From Bacteroidia bacterium (GTDB lineage: Bacteria; Bacteroidota; Bacteroidia; Bacteroidales; CAJPTX01), in NCBI GenBank assembly GCA_905373475.1, contig CAJPTC010000005.1, positions 1 through 64,000 on the forward strand: a stretch of DNA of 64,000 nucleotides. Reading direction: 5' to 3'. A program made the position numbers and the translations under genes. The notes below the pieces were generated by a model. The model searched no databases. It was not told where the DNA came from and saw only the letters and a list, made by a program, of their open reading frames with translations. Every line of letters begins with the position of its first letter. The stretch's first letter is position 1. Below are positions 1-8,061 of the stretch, piece after piece.

Positions 1-248
1 AAGCCGGCAAAGTGCTTGCTCATATCGGCTACGGCATTGGATATGGTTTTCAAAATCAGCAGACCAACGAGTATCCACGCTGCCGAAATGAGCGAAACGC
101 TTTCGCCCGATATATGGCGGTCGATAAGGAACAGGACAGTAAGCATTATTGCCGTTCCGCAAAGGGCATAAACCACGAAAAACAGTGCGGAGATTATCAG
201 ATGCCGCACTCCGCGAACGGTCAATTCATTCAATATATTGCGTATCAT
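1..248 (-). CDS. ABC exporter-type subunit, N-terminal part (cut by window edge)
   Basis: Only the first 82 codons lie in the window. The start ATG at 248 is 3 nt after the TAA of the upstream ABC gene, so the two are surely co-transcribed. The visible protein begins MIRNILNELT and has two strongly hydrophobic segments (about residues 18-40 and 54-72), as expected for the membrane domain of a half-size ABC exporter. By analogy with paired half-transporters it is probably the partner of the complete subunit next door. The ATP-binding domain is outside the window, so this rests on context and hydrophobicity only. Confidence 0.72.
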   Translation of the reverse strand, partial: MIRNILNELTVRGVRHLIISALFFVVYALCGTAIMLTVLFLIDRHISGESVSLISAAWILVGLLILKTISNAVADMSKHFAG

Positions 249-251
249 TGT

Positions 252-1997
252 TTATACCTCCTCCTCTTTCAGTTGCCATTTGCTTACCCGTTCCTGTGTT
301 TCCGTCATATTGCGATATAGTGGGCAGTTGTCCATCAATTCTCCGTGTGTTCCCGTCGCCACAACCTTTCCCTTGTCCATCACGACAATACGTTCCATAT
401 CCTGAATGGTGTTGAGACGGTGGGCGATGGTGATGACGGTCTTGTTACGCTGCAATTCATCAAGAGCTTCTTGAATGAGTTTCTCGTTCTCCCCGTCCAA
501 GGCAGCGGTGGCTTCGTCGAGGATGACAATCGGCGAGTCTTTGAGCAACATCCGTGCAATGGAAATGCGCTGTTTCTCTCCGCCGGAGAATTTTACGCCG
601 GCTTCGCCTGCCAAAGTATCGTAACCATTGGGTAACCCCGTAATAAAATCGTGAATGCGTGCACGTCGTGCAGCTGTTTCCTCCTCCTCTTGCGTGGCGG
701 AGGGCTTGCCGATACGGATATTGTCCCGAATGCTCGTGTTGAAGAGGAATACCTCTTGTTGCACCATAGAAAAGAAATCGGCAATGTTGTGTTCGGAGAG
801 TTCCGCAAGGTTCTCGCCGCCCAGTCGAACGGTTCCCGACTGCGGTTGCCAGAAACCCATCATCAGGCTTGCCAGTGTGCTTTTGCCTGACCCCGATTCG
901 CCCACAATAGCCGTATGACTACCCTTGGGAAATTGCAGATTGACATCACACAACGCACAGTCTTTCTTATTCGGGTAGGCAAATGTCACGTGCTCGAAAC
1001 AGACATCGGTCTGCATGGCATCCGTATCCCTGTCTGCCGTATCCTTTGCAGGTACTTCGGTAATCGACTGAACCTTCGCCAACGATTGACCATAGACAAT
1101 CCTGAAATGCTGGAACGTAGCCAGTTTGGCAAAGGAATATGAGAACAGTCCACCCAATATCAGGGCGAGGATGAAACGTGCTACGGTCAGTTCGCCCGAA
1201 CTCATCAACCTTAGCCCGACAAGGGTCATTACCACGATACCGCCCTCCAAGAACATCGTGATGAGCGTCATCGGAACAGTAACGCTGAACATGCTCCGCT
1301 TTACCCAATGGATATAATCGCGCATACCTCCGAGAACTCGCTCTGTCCGGGTCTCTTCGTGGCTGAATGCTTTAATGATTGGTATTGTAGCCACATATTC
1401 CAGAAGGTCTTCCGACATCTTCTGCGTATTTTCCATAAAGTGTCGGAAACTCTTGCCCCAAAACGTTTTAACTGCCATCTGCAAAAGAAATGCCAACGGT
1501 AGCAGCGAGATGAGCGACAGTCCCAGCCGCCAGTCCAATACCATAACAATTACCCAAAGCAAAGCAGGGAAAAGCGTTGCCGAGAGGATTTCGGGCAATC
1601 CGTGTGCCAGATAAATCTCGATTTGCTCCACGTCGTGGTTGATGATGTTCACCAAGTCACCCACCTTCCGCTCCTGAAAGAAGCCGAGCGGCAGCCGTTG
1701 CAAGTGGCTCACGATACGCAACCTCAACCGTGTGAGGGCGTTGTAAGCCGAGCGGTGCGCCCGCCAGATAGACGTTCCGTAAAACACGCCGCGAAGCAGG
1801 GCGAACAGCAGCATTGCCGCTCCAACCATCCATATCGCCGTAGAAGTGAGCGTGTCGCTCATCAGTCTGTCCACCGCCCACACCACGAGCAGCAGAGGCA
1901 GTGTGCCGAAAACGAGATGCAGTATGACCACCGCATTGGAGAGCAGGCTGCGGCTCTCCCGTTCCTCATCGAGAGGTTTGATTTTTTGTTTATTCAT
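252..1997 (-). CDS. ABC transporter, fused membrane and ATPase domains
   Basis: A 581-residue half-transporter of the exporter fold in the inner membrane. Residues about 20-310 form the six-helix membrane domain. The C-terminal ATPase has Walker A (GESGSGKST), a signature FSGGEKQR in place of the usual LSGGQ, Walker B (IVILDEATAAL) and the switch histidine (TIAHRL). It is followed 3 nt later by a second subunit, so a heterodimer is likely. It is divergent from a TonB receptor and lies close to an AraC regulator. Similar pairs (for example the IrtAB/YbtPQ type) work in siderophore import despite their exporter fold. That role is inferred from context; a drug or peptide exporter cannot be excluded. 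Confidence 0.85.
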   Translation of the reverse strand: MNKQKIKPLDEERESRSLLSNAVVILHLVFGTLPLLLVVWAVDRLMSDTLTSTAIWMVGAAMLLFALLRGVFYGTSIWRAHRSAYNALTRLRLRIVSHLQRLPLGFFQERKVGDLVNIINHDVEQIEIYLAHGLPEILSATLFPALLWVIVMVLDWRLGLSLISLLPLAFLLQMAVKTFWGKSFRHFMENTQKMSEDLLEYVATIPIIKAFSHEETRTERVLGGMRDYIHWVKRSMFSVTVPMTLITMFLEGGIVVMTLVGLRLMSSGELTVARFILALILGGLFSYSFAKLATFQHFRIVYGQSLAKVQSITEVPAKDTADRDTDAMQTDVCFEHVTFAYPNKKDCALCDVNLQFPKGSHTAIVGESGSGKSTLASLMMGFWQPQSGTVRLGGENLAELSEHNIADFFSMVQQEVFLFNTSIRDNIRIGKPSATQEEEETAARRARIHDFITGLPNGYDTLAGEAGVKFSGGEKQRISIARMLLKDSPIVILDEATAALDGENEKLIQEALDELQRNKTVITIAHRLNTIQDMERIVVMDKGKVVATGTHGELMDNCPLYRNMTETQERVSKWQLKEEEV

Positions 1998-2016
1998 ATG
2001 TTGATTTTCTAAGATG

Positions 2017-2051
2017 CAAAAGTACGGAGACGCACAGGGGTAAAATAACCC
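2017..2051 (-). promoter_or_regulatory. Promoter of the ABC operon with a GGGTTATTT box
   Basis: On the minus strand GGGTTATTT (2051-2043) is followed after exactly 18 nt by TACTTTTG (2024-2017), which fits the Bacteroidetes -7 consensus TAnnTTTG. The start codon is 20 nt further on, at 1997. The same box and spacing occur at the facing promoter (2127-2161), so one regulator probably acts on both sides. Confidence 0.6.
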
Positions 2052-2126
2052 GAATGAGCATTACACTGCCCGAAAACGATAACTTGACACATATAAAACT
2101 CAATAGGGGTATAAGTGTGAATAGTA

Positions 2127-2161
2127 GGGTTATTTATCTGTTTTATAGGTGGGTAATTTTG
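2127..2161 (+). promoter_or_regulatory. Promoter of the TonB receptor operon with a GGGTTATTT box
   Basis: GGGTTATTT (2127-2135) lies 18 nt before TAATTTTG (2154-2161), a match to the Bacteroidetes -7 element. The receptor start is 26 nt downstream. The arrangement mirrors the divergent ABC promoter and makes a 9-bp inverted repeat across the intergenic region. Confidence 0.62.
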
Positions 2162-2187
2162 CACGGGTTTTCATAAACAGATAAGAT

Positions 2188-4563
2188 ATGTCAATCGACT
2201 CAATAGTTCATTTATACAAAAGAGTGCTCATCGTCAGCATCCTATTGCTGTGGGCTTATCCGATGTTCGCACAACAGCATTCCATTGAAATAAAAGTTAT
2301 TGATGCAGAGAATGGAAACAGTATAGAATTTGCCACTGTGCAATGGAAAGGTCTGAACGATCCTTCGTACAAGAACGGTACAACCACCAACAGAAAAGGA
2401 GTGGCGAGACTAAATATCCATGCCCATCAAAAACTTGTACTAAGAGTGAGTTATGTAGGTTATCAGACAATTACCGACACAATTACGGCAAATGAAAAGC
2501 GTCATACCCTGAAGTTACGTCCGGAATCGACAGAATTGGCAAATGTGGTCGTCTTTGGAAAAACAAAAGCACAGGTTATCAGAGAGTCGCCCGAAGCGGT
2601 TTCAGTGATAAATGCAAAGGAATTGCAAGGTCGTTCCGTTTCTTTAGAAACCATCTTGAACAAAACCATTGGTTTGAAGGTCGGGCAGACAGGTGGATTG
2701 GGAAGCAGTTCGAGGATTATCGTTCACGGATTGGAAGGAAACCGCATTCAGATTCTTTGGGATGGTATTCCGATGAATACGTCGGATGGAGCCTTTTCGC
2801 TTGATGAGATTCCGATAGATATTATCGAACGGATAGAGGTCTATAAAAGCATTATCCCTGCACGTTTCGGTTGCGATGGCTTGGGTGGTGCCGTCAATAT
2901 CGTCACGAAGGAGTTCAGTACGGACTATTTGGATGCTTCGTACGAACTGGGTTCTTACCGGACACACAAGGGAAGTGTCTTCTCGCGCAAGAACTTTCCG
3001 AAGAGCGGTATTCTGCTCGGTGCGGGAGGTTATTATACATCGGCAAAGAATGATTACTCATTTAGAGTTCCTGAAAGAGAGAACCTATTGGTAAAGCGAG
3101 ACCACGACCGTTTTCGTTCGTATATGCTGAAAGGAAAAGTCGCTTTCACAAAACTTTGGTTCGATGAGATTAGTACTGAGTTCGGGTATTACAACCGTTT
3201 CAATGAGATACAAGGAGTATTGAAGAATATCCAGCACGCCGAAAACAAATCAGGAATGTTTATGCTCGAAAACAAGCTGATGAAAAGCGGGGTACTGAAC
3301 AACCGCCTTAACTTCGAGTCGCATTTCTCCCTATCGCATACAACGAACAATTTTGTGGATACGGCACGGGTGAATCACGATTTCGAGGGAAACATATATC
3401 CGAGTCCGAACGGACAGGGAGAAACGGGAGATGTCCCTCACAACTCGAACGACAAAGGTTTGGAAATCAACGAACGCCTCAACCTTGATTACAGATTGTC
3501 CACCAATCATAGTCTGAACCTGAACACGCTTATCAACTATGCCCGAAGACAACCGAGCGATGACATTGCGAGTCAGCATGCTGGTTTTGTCATCGGAGGA
3601 TTTCCAAGCAAAAAGACCAGTGTCGCTTCGGGACTGACTTGGGAGGCGAAACTCTTCGGCAGGAAACTGACGAATATGTTCTCTGCAAAGTATTTCCATC
3701 TCCACTCCGAGATAGAGGATTTGACGTCATACGAGATGATTGAGGCTCCGAAAAAAAAGAGCAATACGACATCGCAGATCGGCTGGATAGAGGCAATGAA
3801 GTACGAACCGTTCAGAGGCTTTCATCTGAAGGCATCTTACCAACGGGCAATACGCCTCCCCAATTCGCAAGAGTTGTTCGGCGACGGTATCATCACCTTT
3901 CCTGCAGCCGGACTGAAACCGGAGAAAAGCCACAACTTCAATCTGGGCTTCTTGATAGATAAAAACGGCGTACTCGGACTGTCGCGATTGCAATTTGAAG
4001 TAAATGGCTTTTATATGCAGGTGAGCGATATGATAAAACTGATGAAACAACATATGGCAGCCGGATATGTGAATGCGGAAAAGGTGCATATCAAGGGTAT
4101 AGAGACCGAGTTGAAACTGGATATAACGCCGACGCTCTATGCCTACGGAAATCTGACTTATCAGGATGTGCGTGATGTCTTGGACTATTTGCCGGGCACT
4201 CAAGCCCTCAATCCGACAAAAGGCTTGCGATTGCCGAATATTCCCTACCTATTTGCCAACTTCGGAGCGGAATATCACAGCGACCGATTGTTCAAGAACT
4301 GGTATGTCAAGGCATTCTGGGACGGGAAGTTCACGGAAGAGTTCTTCTACTTTTGGGAACTTACCGAATTGCAGAAACGGCGCATTCCTCGCAGTTTCGT
4401 CTATGATATAGGTCTGTTACTGACTTATAAAAACAAATATTCCATCGCCTTGGAATGCCACAACCTGATGAACAAAGAAGTGTGGGATCAGTTCCGTCAG
4501 CCGTTGGCGGGACGGACGTTTCACCTTAAATTCAGATACGTCTTCTCGAAAGGTATTTTATAA
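2188..4563 (+). CDS. TonB-dependent outer-membrane receptor
   Basis: A 791-residue receptor with a signal peptide (hydrophobic stretch about 12-28, ending ...PMFAQQ), a carboxypeptidase-regulatory-like domain (about 30-110) typical of Bacteroidetes receptors, a plug domain (about 125-240, with the AVSVINAKEL and GLKVGQTGG segments and IERIEVYKS), and a long beta-barrel ending in an aromatic-rich strand (FHLKFRYVFSKGIL). Such receptors import iron complexes, cobalamin or glycans with energy from TonB. There is no SusD partner. The neighbours are a DUF4374 lipoprotein, an ABC pair and an AraC regulator, which favours a siderophore or haem-like ligand. The ligand itself cannot be read from the sequence. 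Confidence 0.9.
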   Translation: MSIDSIVHLYKRVLIVSILLLWAYPMFAQQHSIEIKVIDAENGNSIEFATVQWKGLNDPSYKNGTTTNRKGVARLNIHAHQKLVLRVSYVGYQTITDTITANEKRHTLKLRPESTELANVVVFGKTKAQVIRESPEAVSVINAKELQGRSVSLETILNKTIGLKVGQTGGLGSSSRIIVHGLEGNRIQILWDGIPMNTSDGAFSLDEIPIDIIERIEVYKSIIPARFGCDGLGGAVNIVTKEFSTDYLDASYELGSYRTHKGSVFSRKNFPKSGILLGAGGYYTSAKNDYSFRVPERENLLVKRDHDRFRSYMLKGKVAFTKLWFDEISTEFGYYNRFNEIQGVLKNIQHAENKSGMFMLENKLMKSGVLNNRLNFESHFSLSHTTNNFVDTARVNHDFEGNIYPSPNGQGETGDVPHNSNDKGLEINERLNLDYRLSTNHSLNLNTLINYARRQPSDDIASQHAGFVIGGFPSKKTSVASGLTWEAKLFGRKLTNMFSAKYFHLHSEIEDLTSYEMIEAPKKKSNTTSQIGWIEAMKYEPFRGFHLKASYQRAIRLPNSQELFGDGIITFPAAGLKPEKSHNFNLGFLIDKNGVLGLSRLQFEVNGFYMQVSDMIKLMKQHMAAGYVNAEKVHIKGIETELKLDITPTLYAYGNLTYQDVRDVLDYLPGTQALNPTKGLRLPNIPYLFANFGAEYHSDRLFKNWYVKAFWDGKFTEEFFYFWELTELQKRRIPRSFVYDIGLLLTYKNKYSIALECHNLMNKEVWDQFRQPLAGRTFHLKFRYVFSKGIL

Positions 4564-4581
4564 TTCTAAACATAAATAAGA

Positions 4582-5763
4582 ATGAGAACAACAACATTGA
4601 AGAACATAGCTTTTTCTGCTATGCTGGTCGGCTCCATAGGGCTGACATCTTGCGATAAGAACGACGACCCAAAACCTACGCCCAACGATGTGCTACAGCA
4701 TTTTGCCTTTGTACATTATGTGGACAAAAGTGCTTATGTCGGCACGTTCGGCGATTTGACTCCTCAAGCAACAGACAACAAGAAAGCATTCGAATTCGGC
4801 TTTGGGTGTTATCTATTCGCAAAAGGAAACACGGTACTTGTGCCCGAAGGGAAATTCGGAGATAAGGTACACAAGTTTACAAGAGGGGTGCACGGCGAGC
4901 TGCAGAAAGCAGGTACGATGACTTTTGACCAGATGGCTCAACCCGGAGAAATCAATTTCATCGACGAGCAGCGGGCATACGTTGCTTTGCACGGAAGGGG
5001 CAAGATTGCACTAATCAATACCGCTACGTTGCAAAAGGAGGATGAAATCGACCTCTCGCCTTATGCCGTTCAGGACAATAATCCCGATCCCGGATGCAAT
5101 GTCATTCGAGACGGAAAGATGTATGTAGCCCTCAACCAGCTCAATTCGCCCCACACCTCCGTACCGGGGACGGGGGCAGAGGTGGCTGTTGTTGACCTTA
5201 AAACGAAAAAGACCGAGGTCATCAAGGACAGCCGCACAAGTGTGGTCGGATTGTTTCGTCACTCCGATGCATTCATAGACGAGCGGGGCGACATCTACTT
5301 TTACAGTGCCGGCAACAACTTCAACGTTGCCGATAAGGAAGGATTCCTGCGTATCCGCGAGGGAAGCGACCAATGGGATGCTGACTACCTGTTCAACCTG
5401 TCGAAAACGACCATCAAGGGAATGGGCAAGACCGGGCAATATATGATAAAGTCTTACTATGCAGGTAACGGCATAGTATATAGTTGTCTGAAAGTAACGG
5501 ACACTGAATTCGGAATACTCAAGAAAGACTTCCAGCCCGTGAAAATCGACATTTGGAACAAAACCATCGAAAAAATCGATTTGCCGATGACCGACAGTAA
5601 CGGTTCTTTTGCCATAACCCGCTACAAAGATTTCATCGTCTTTGGTATGACGTGCAATAACGGAACGGGCTACTATACCTACAATACCAAGACGGGCGAA
5701 TGCTCGCAAACTCCCGTTATTACTGCCGTGGGAGTACCTTCAAGTTTCGTCGCGTTTGAGTAA
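4582..5763 (+). CDS. DUF4374-type surface lipoprotein
   Basis: A 393-residue protein starting 18 nt after the receptor stop and so in the same operon. It has a lipoprotein signal peptide with lipobox LTSC (Cys about 24) followed by an acidic, lysine-containing stretch (DKNDDPKP), consistent with surface export. The rest is rich in short beta-strand segments of the repeated propeller kind (VPEGKFGDKVHKF, RAYVALHGRGKIALI, KMYVALNQL, DIYFYSAGNN) and resembles the DUF4374 family. From memory, that family includes XusB, a beta-propeller lipoprotein that binds enterobactin in Bacteroides. A role in capturing an iron-siderophore for the receptor is therefore inferred. The gene ends at a strong terminator. 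Confidence 0.72.
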   Translation: MRTTTLKNIAFSAMLVGSIGLTSCDKNDDPKPTPNDVLQHFAFVHYVDKSAYVGTFGDLTPQATDNKKAFEFGFGCYLFAKGNTVLVPEGKFGDKVHKFTRGVHGELQKAGTMTFDQMAQPGEINFIDEQRAYVALHGRGKIALINTATLQKEDEIDLSPYAVQDNNPDPGCNVIRDGKMYVALNQLNSPHTSVPGTGAEVAVVDLKTKKTEVIKDSRTSVVGLFRHSDAFIDERGDIYFYSAGNNFNVADKEGFLRIREGSDQWDADYLFNLSKTTIKGMGKTGQYMIKSYYAGNGIVYSCLKVTDTEFGILKKDFQPVKIDIWNKTIEKIDLPMTDSNGSFAITRYKDFIVFGMTCNNGTGYYTYNTKTGECSQTPVITAVGVPSSFVAFE

Positions 5764-5773
5764 ATCCATATCG

Positions 5774-5811
5774 CAAGAGTATTCCCTCAAAAAGGAATAC
5801 TCTTGTTTTTT
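5774..5811 (+). terminator. Rho-independent terminator
   Basis: A perfect 12-bp stem, CAAGAGTATTCC (5774-5785) with GGAATACTCTTG (5794-5805), has an 8-nt loop and is followed by six T. It ends the receptor-lipoprotein operon 10 nt after the stop codon. Confidence 0.9.
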
Positions 5812-5829
5812 ATAGAGCATGTGATTCAA

Positions 5830-5885
5830 CAAGGATAAAAGTATAAGAAAATCTTCTTTTTTATCCTTGTTTATTTGTAAATTTG
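5830..5885 (+). promoter_or_regulatory. Promoter of the AraC regulator with an 11-bp inverted repeat
   Basis: TAAATTTG (5878-5885) fits the -7 consensus. Immediately upstream is a perfect inverted repeat, CAAGGATAAAA (5830-5840) and TTTTATCCTTG (5859-5869), with an 18-nt spacer, placed where a repressor or autoregulator could bind. The GGGTTATTT box of the neighbouring promoters is absent here. Transcription would start near 5892, which excludes the upstream ATG at 5867 as start codon. Confidence 0.5.
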
Positions 5886-5902
5886 CAGAAAGGTATAATG
5901 AT

Positions 5903-6883
5903 ATGATCATAGAATTTTGTGCAATCAATAAGCCTGAAGATTGGATGGAGATGGTTGCCGAGCAATTTGGCACATCGGTAACGGATAACGGTTTTACCAT
6001 TCCGCCTTCGGTGGGCAGCGGCTTTTTCAAGCAATACTACCCGTTGCCGTGGCTCACATTGACCTACATCAGTTTTATGGCATACGAACCGATGACAATG
6101 GTGCGTCGCTCGGTGGAAAACTCGAAATGGATTCCCGTGATGTTTTATATCAACGAGCATAAACACGAGCAGATTATCGGTACAAGCACGAAAACGGTTG
6201 GGGTGGATACACTTGACGGTATCTTTATGCCTTCGAGCAATATCCCTACGGAATGGACTTTCGCGCCTAAACGGCAGTATGAAAACATCACATTGACTTT
6301 CAACAAGGATTGGATAGAGCAAATGGATACGGCTCACGAAACCTATATCGGTCGGTTGCTCCTGTCGGACAAGTTTTTTTTTCTCTTCGAGACTATCACA
6401 CCTGCGATGCAACAAGTATTGGATGGCATCAAGGCGATAGCCAAAAGCGATGCGCCTTTCTCTCCCCTCCATCTGCACGGAAAGGCAATAGAACTGCTGA
6501 CAATATTCCTTGAAAAACTCGAAAAGCGTTCGGAAGTAAAATCTCTTTCCAACTTGAATTTGAACGATGTGGAAGCAGTATTCCGTGTCCGTCGCCGGAT
6601 TTTACAAAGTTTAAACAACGTACCGAGCATTCCCGAACTGGCACGTGAAGCAGCAATGAGCAGCTCCAAACTGCAAAAATGCTTCAAGCAGGTTATCGGC
6701 AAGGCGATTGCCGAGTATGCCCTATCCGAAAAGATGGAATGGGCAAAACGACTGCTTTCCACTCGTCTTTACTCTGTATCCGAAGTAGGCTATAAAATCG
6801 GATATGCCAATCTCAGCCACTTCACGGAGGCTTTCCGCAAATATCACAGAATAAAACCCAAGCAATATCTCGACTCTTTATGA
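5903..6883 (+). CDS. AraC-family transcriptional regulator
   Basis: A 326-residue protein. The C-terminal about 100 residues carry two helix-turn-helix units (IPELAREAAMSSSKLQKCFK and YSVSEVGYKIGYANLSHFTEAFRK), the second matching the AraC signature. The N-terminal 220 residues are a sensing domain similar in layout to PchR-type regulators of siderophore genes. The start is taken at 5903: an AGAAAGG ribosome-binding sequence precedes it and a -7 element ends at 5885, so an ATG at 5867 would lie before the transcript. It is downstream of the uptake operon and, by position, the natural controller of the GGGTTATTT promoters; that link is inferred. Confidence 0.88.
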   Translation: MIIEFCAINKPEDWMEMVAEQFGTSVTDNGFTIPPSVGSGFFKQYYPLPWLTLTYISFMAYEPMTMVRRSVENSKWIPVMFYINEHKHEQIIGTSTKTVGVDTLDGIFMPSSNIPTEWTFAPKRQYENITLTFNKDWIEQMDTAHETYIGRLLLSDKFFFLFETITPAMQQVLDGIKAIAKSDAPFSPLHLHGKAIELLTIFLEKLEKRSEVKSLSNLNLNDVEAVFRVRRRILQSLNNVPSIPELAREAAMSSSKLQKCFKQVIGKAIAEYALSEKMEWAKRLLSTRLYSVSEVGYKIGYANLSHFTEAFRKYHRIKPKQYLDSL

Positions 6884-6917
6884 GTTTTATGCAATAGGGA
6901 TATTACTTGCCGTTTGA

Positions 6918-6952
6918 GGGTTATTTTGCCCTGAACAATCTTCAGAACTTTG
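6918..6952 (+). promoter_or_regulatory. Third GGGTTATTT promoter-like site
   Basis: GGGTTATTT (6918-6926) is followed after exactly 18 nt by GAACTTTG (6945-6952), one mismatch from TAnnTTTG. This repeats the architecture of the two divergent promoters at 2.0-2.2 kb. The next ORF starts 22 nt downstream, at 6975. Confidence 0.45.
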
Positions 6953-6974
6953 CCTGCAAAAACCATCAGGCAAT

Positions 6975-7208
6975 ATGAAAAGACTTATTAAAAACGCATC
7001 TTTTGAGATGCTATTCTCTAATAAAAGTACGGAAGCAACCGATGACCTTATCAGAGAAATCATAAAGTTGGGGAATAGTGAAGAAAATCTTGTTTCATTG
7101 TTTCGCACATTGAACTTTACTCGATTCCATTTAAGAGGTATGGTTGAAAAAATAGGTATAACAACCGAAATGGGGAAAAAATGTATCGGAACTGCTCTGT
7201 GTTATTGA
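6975..7208 (+). CDS. Small protein of unknown function
   Basis: A 77-residue ORF not recognised as any family. It starts MKRLIKNASF, is mostly helical in character with an acidic middle, and ends in KKCIGTALCY. It lies behind a GGGTTATTT-type promoter, so it may belong to the regulon of the AraC protein, or it may be the truncated front of a lost regulon gene that ran into the transposon remnant. The following ORF is in another frame and looks unrelated. Confidence 0.4.
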   Translation: MKRLIKNASFEMLFSNKSTEATDDLIREIIKLGNSEENLVSLFRTLNFTRFHLRGMVEKIGITTEMGKKCIGTALCY

Positions 7209-7215
7209 CACAGAG

Positions 7216-7557
7216 TTGCTATTGTTGAGGATGCGAATGCAGGGGCTTCTTCCTGCTTTGCCAGTCAGACCTGCGAAAAAACTCCGTTGGACAGGCAGGG
7301 CAACAGACTTGGTCGAACTACTCTATGCACTCGATACCTATGGCTGTATTAACGATGGTGAAATTGGTATAGAAGAATTGGCAGATGCCTTTTCTGAAAT
7401 CTTGGGTGTAGAAATCAAGAACTGCTACAACGTCTATATGAACATGAAACACCGCAAGGATGACAGTCGCACCGATTTCCTTGATGACCTCCGAGAGAAA
7501 ATGAACAAACGAATGGTTGAGAGTGACCTGAAAGGCGGAAAATACAAGAAACGATAA
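7216..7557 (+). pseudogene. RteC-like regulator, C-terminal fragment
   Basis: About 110 residues that resemble the C-terminal half of RteC, the excision regulator of CTnDOT-type elements: KLRWTGRATDLVELLYALD, the pattern of small helices after it, and the basic end with FLDDLREKMNKRM. Full RteC is more than 200 residues and its N-terminal part is not found upstream. The frame opens with TTG (7216) and the first ATG is at 7231, without a good ribosome-binding site. I read it as a truncated gene; a genuine short paralogue is possible. A strong terminator follows. Confidence 0.55.
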
Positions 7558-7573
7558 ATGCATTCAAATGCTT

Positions 7574-7611
7574 AATCAGGCTTCCCGAAATGAGAGGGAA
7601 GCCTGATTTTT
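7574..7611 (+). terminator. Rho-independent terminator
   Basis: A perfect 13-bp stem, AATCAGGCTTCCC (7574-7586) with GGGAAGCCTGATT (7596-7608), has a 9-nt loop and a T-run. It serves the RteC-like gene. The A/T-rich flanks would also let it stop transcription arriving from mobA on the other strand. Confidence 0.9.
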
Positions 7612-7644
7612 GTTCATTAAGGAATAATAATGCACAGTAAAAGG

Positions 7645-8061
7645 CTATTGCCGATGTTGCCATTTCTCCTGAAACTCACGGGTGAGTTGTACGATTTCAC
7701 CTCCAATTATTGCCAATTCAAACGTCATTTTCTCCAACTTGGCAAGCATTGCAAAGGCTTTTTTCTCAGTAAAGTTGCTCTTCAAAGCGACAACTGTCTG
7801 GTTGTAATTCACTCCGACACTGCGAAATTGTCCGTACAAAGTCGTCAGTTTTTGATAATAGTCAAGCAAGGAACGATCCACTTTTATCACTCGGAAAGTC
7901 TCGTTAAAGACCCTTGCCTTGATGAATAGTGACAGACTTGGCACACCGCTTTCCTCTTTCATCGTGAGGAAATGAGCGTATTCCGTCGGCGTGAAATTGA
8001 CCGAAACACGCTTTTCTGTCTTCTCTTTGGAGCGTGCGCTCCGAATTTTCTTCATTTTCAT
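7645..8061 (-). CDS. mobA: MobA-type mobilization accessory protein
   Basis: A 138-residue basic protein of the MobA kind found in Bacteroides conjugative transposons. It has an N-terminal ribbon-helix-helix-like segment (RVSVNFTPTEYAHFLTMKEE, SLSLFIKARVF) and the conserved tail with LYGQFRSVGVNYNQTVVALK. MobA binds oriT and helps the MobB relaxase at the relaxosome. In intact elements mobB follows directly on the same strand; here only about 35 nt separate mobA from the terminator of the opposite gene, so the relaxase is gone. The gene appears complete but is probably not functional in transfer. Confidence 0.75.
   Translation of the reverse strand: MKMKKIRSARSKEKTEKRVSVNFTPTEYAHFLTMKEESGVPSLSLFIKARVFNETFRVIKVDRSLLDYYQKLTTLYGQFRSVGVNYNQTVVALKSNFTEKKAFAMLAKLEKMTFELAIIGGEIVQLTREFQEKWQHRQ

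Noticed and set aside
5867..5902. Longer start of the AraC regulator
   Set aside because: The -7 element TAAATTTG ends at 5885, so the ATG at 5867 would be before the transcript; 5903 has a ribosome-binding sequence.
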